Shown here in pieces: positions 5,303 through 5,606 of a stretch of 5,606 bases of DNA. The DNA lies in assembly GCA_017882025.1 (NCBI GenBank), contig JADGQG010000125.1:1-5606 (forward strand), given 5' to 3'. The first letter of the stretch is position 1. The number at the start of each line of letters is the position of its first letter. A model generated the notes under the pieces. The model was not told where the DNA came from, searched no databases, and saw nothing but the letters and a program-made list of their open reading frames with translations. Source of the stretch: Chloroflexota bacterium (GTDB lineage Bacteria > Chloroflexota > Limnocylindria > Limnocylindrales > CSP1-4). The translations under genes were made by a program, and so were the position numbers.

Positions 5303-5606
5303 ATGCCACGCCCGACGCTTTCCGAGCGTACCTCCGGTCCCGAGCCCGCTCCACTGCGCGAGCTTGCGTCGCGGATCGCGTCACGAGTTGCGGCATCGGC
5401 GCGCACCCTGGCCGCGGTCGTGGTCGTGGGCGTCTTCGCGACCGGCTGCGGATCGCCCGGCCCGTCGCCGTCGCCGACGCCATCGACAACCCCCTCCGCC
5501 ATCCGGTCCTCCGCGGCCGGCCCCAGCGCGGCTCCGGCGAGCCCGAGCCCGGCCCCCTCGATCGATGAGGCCGCCCTCTATCGCCAGATCGAGGACGACG
5601 TGATCG
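5303..5606 (+). CDS. Secreted lipoprotein, N-terminal part, 3' end outside window
   Basis: The frame is open from ATG 5303 to the window end, giving 101 visible residues. A hydrophobic segment TLAAVVVVGVFA (residues 35-46) is followed by a lipobox-like VFATGC with Cys49, the expected lipidation site; the -3 Ala makes it a slightly off-consensus box. After the Cys comes a low-complexity Ser/Pro/Ala/Thr linker (about residues 50-86), typical of cell-surface lipoproteins of high-GC bacteria. A more ordinary sequence, IDEAALYRQIEDDVI, then appears to start a folded domain. The mature protein is probably tethered outside the cytoplasmic membrane; its function cannot be told, though a peptidase-like or substrate-binding domain is possible. 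The cytoplasmic N-region before the hydrophobic core is long (about 34 residues). An in-frame ATG at 5285 is an alternative start, but GACAAT lies exactly 7 nt before ATG 5303, favouring a leaderless start there. The gene is divergent from the MBL gene. Confidence 0.8.
   Translation, partial: MPRPTLSERTSGPEPAPLRELASRIASRVAASARTLAAVVVVGVFATGCGSPGPSPSPTPSTTPSAIRSSAAGPSAAPASPSPAPSIDEAALYRQIEDDVI

Overview
This 5,606-bp window is very GC-rich, with coding dense on both strands. Six protein genes can be supported; the first and last run off the window edges. The high GC content, Ser/Pro/Ala-rich lipoprotein linker, near-absence of Shine-Dalgarno sequences and a GPGEYE-type metallo-beta-lactamase-fold protein suggest a free-living Chloroflexota-like bacterium (possibly of the Limnocylindria type) or a deep actinobacterial lineage. 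That placement is an inference from gene character, not an identification.

Layout, left to right. Positions 2-532 (+) hold the C-terminal third of urocanate hydratase (HutU). Positions 548-1891 (-) hold a 12-helix major facilitator (MFS_3/efflux-like) transporter, convergent with hutU. Positions 1913-2884 (+) hold glutamate formimidoyltransferase (FtcD, transferase domain only). Positions 2895-4322 (+) hold imidazolonepropionase (HutI), 10 bp after ftcD and clearly cotranscribed with it. Positions 4319-4993 (-) hold a UlaG-like metallo-beta-lactamase-fold protein whose metal-binding motifs are degenerate. Positions 4994-5302 are a roughly 309-bp non-coding stretch rich in inverted repeats. 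Positions 5303-5606 (+) hold the start of a secreted lipoprotein with a Pro/Ser-rich linker.

How the genes work together. HutU converts urocanate to imidazolone propionate, HutI opens the ring to N-formimino-glutamate, and FtcD passes the formimino group to tetrahydrofolate, releasing glutamate. This is the folate-dependent branch of histidine degradation rather than the HutG or HutF/HutG branches. HutH and a formimino-THF cyclodeaminase are not in the window and could lie upstream. The transporter sits antisense inside the hut cluster; its role in the pathway is unclear.

The part most worth a second look is signal architecture rather than a new system. Several genes show a -10-like hexamer 6-7 nt before the start codon, suggesting leaderless mRNAs. 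The MFS/ftcD divergent start codons are only 21 bp apart, with overlapping -10-like elements on opposite strands. hutI and the MBL gene share one CTAG as both stop codons. The MBL-fold protein has lost the usual HxHxDH and terminal His ligands. I see no CRISPR array, insertion sequence, tRNA or rRNA in the window.
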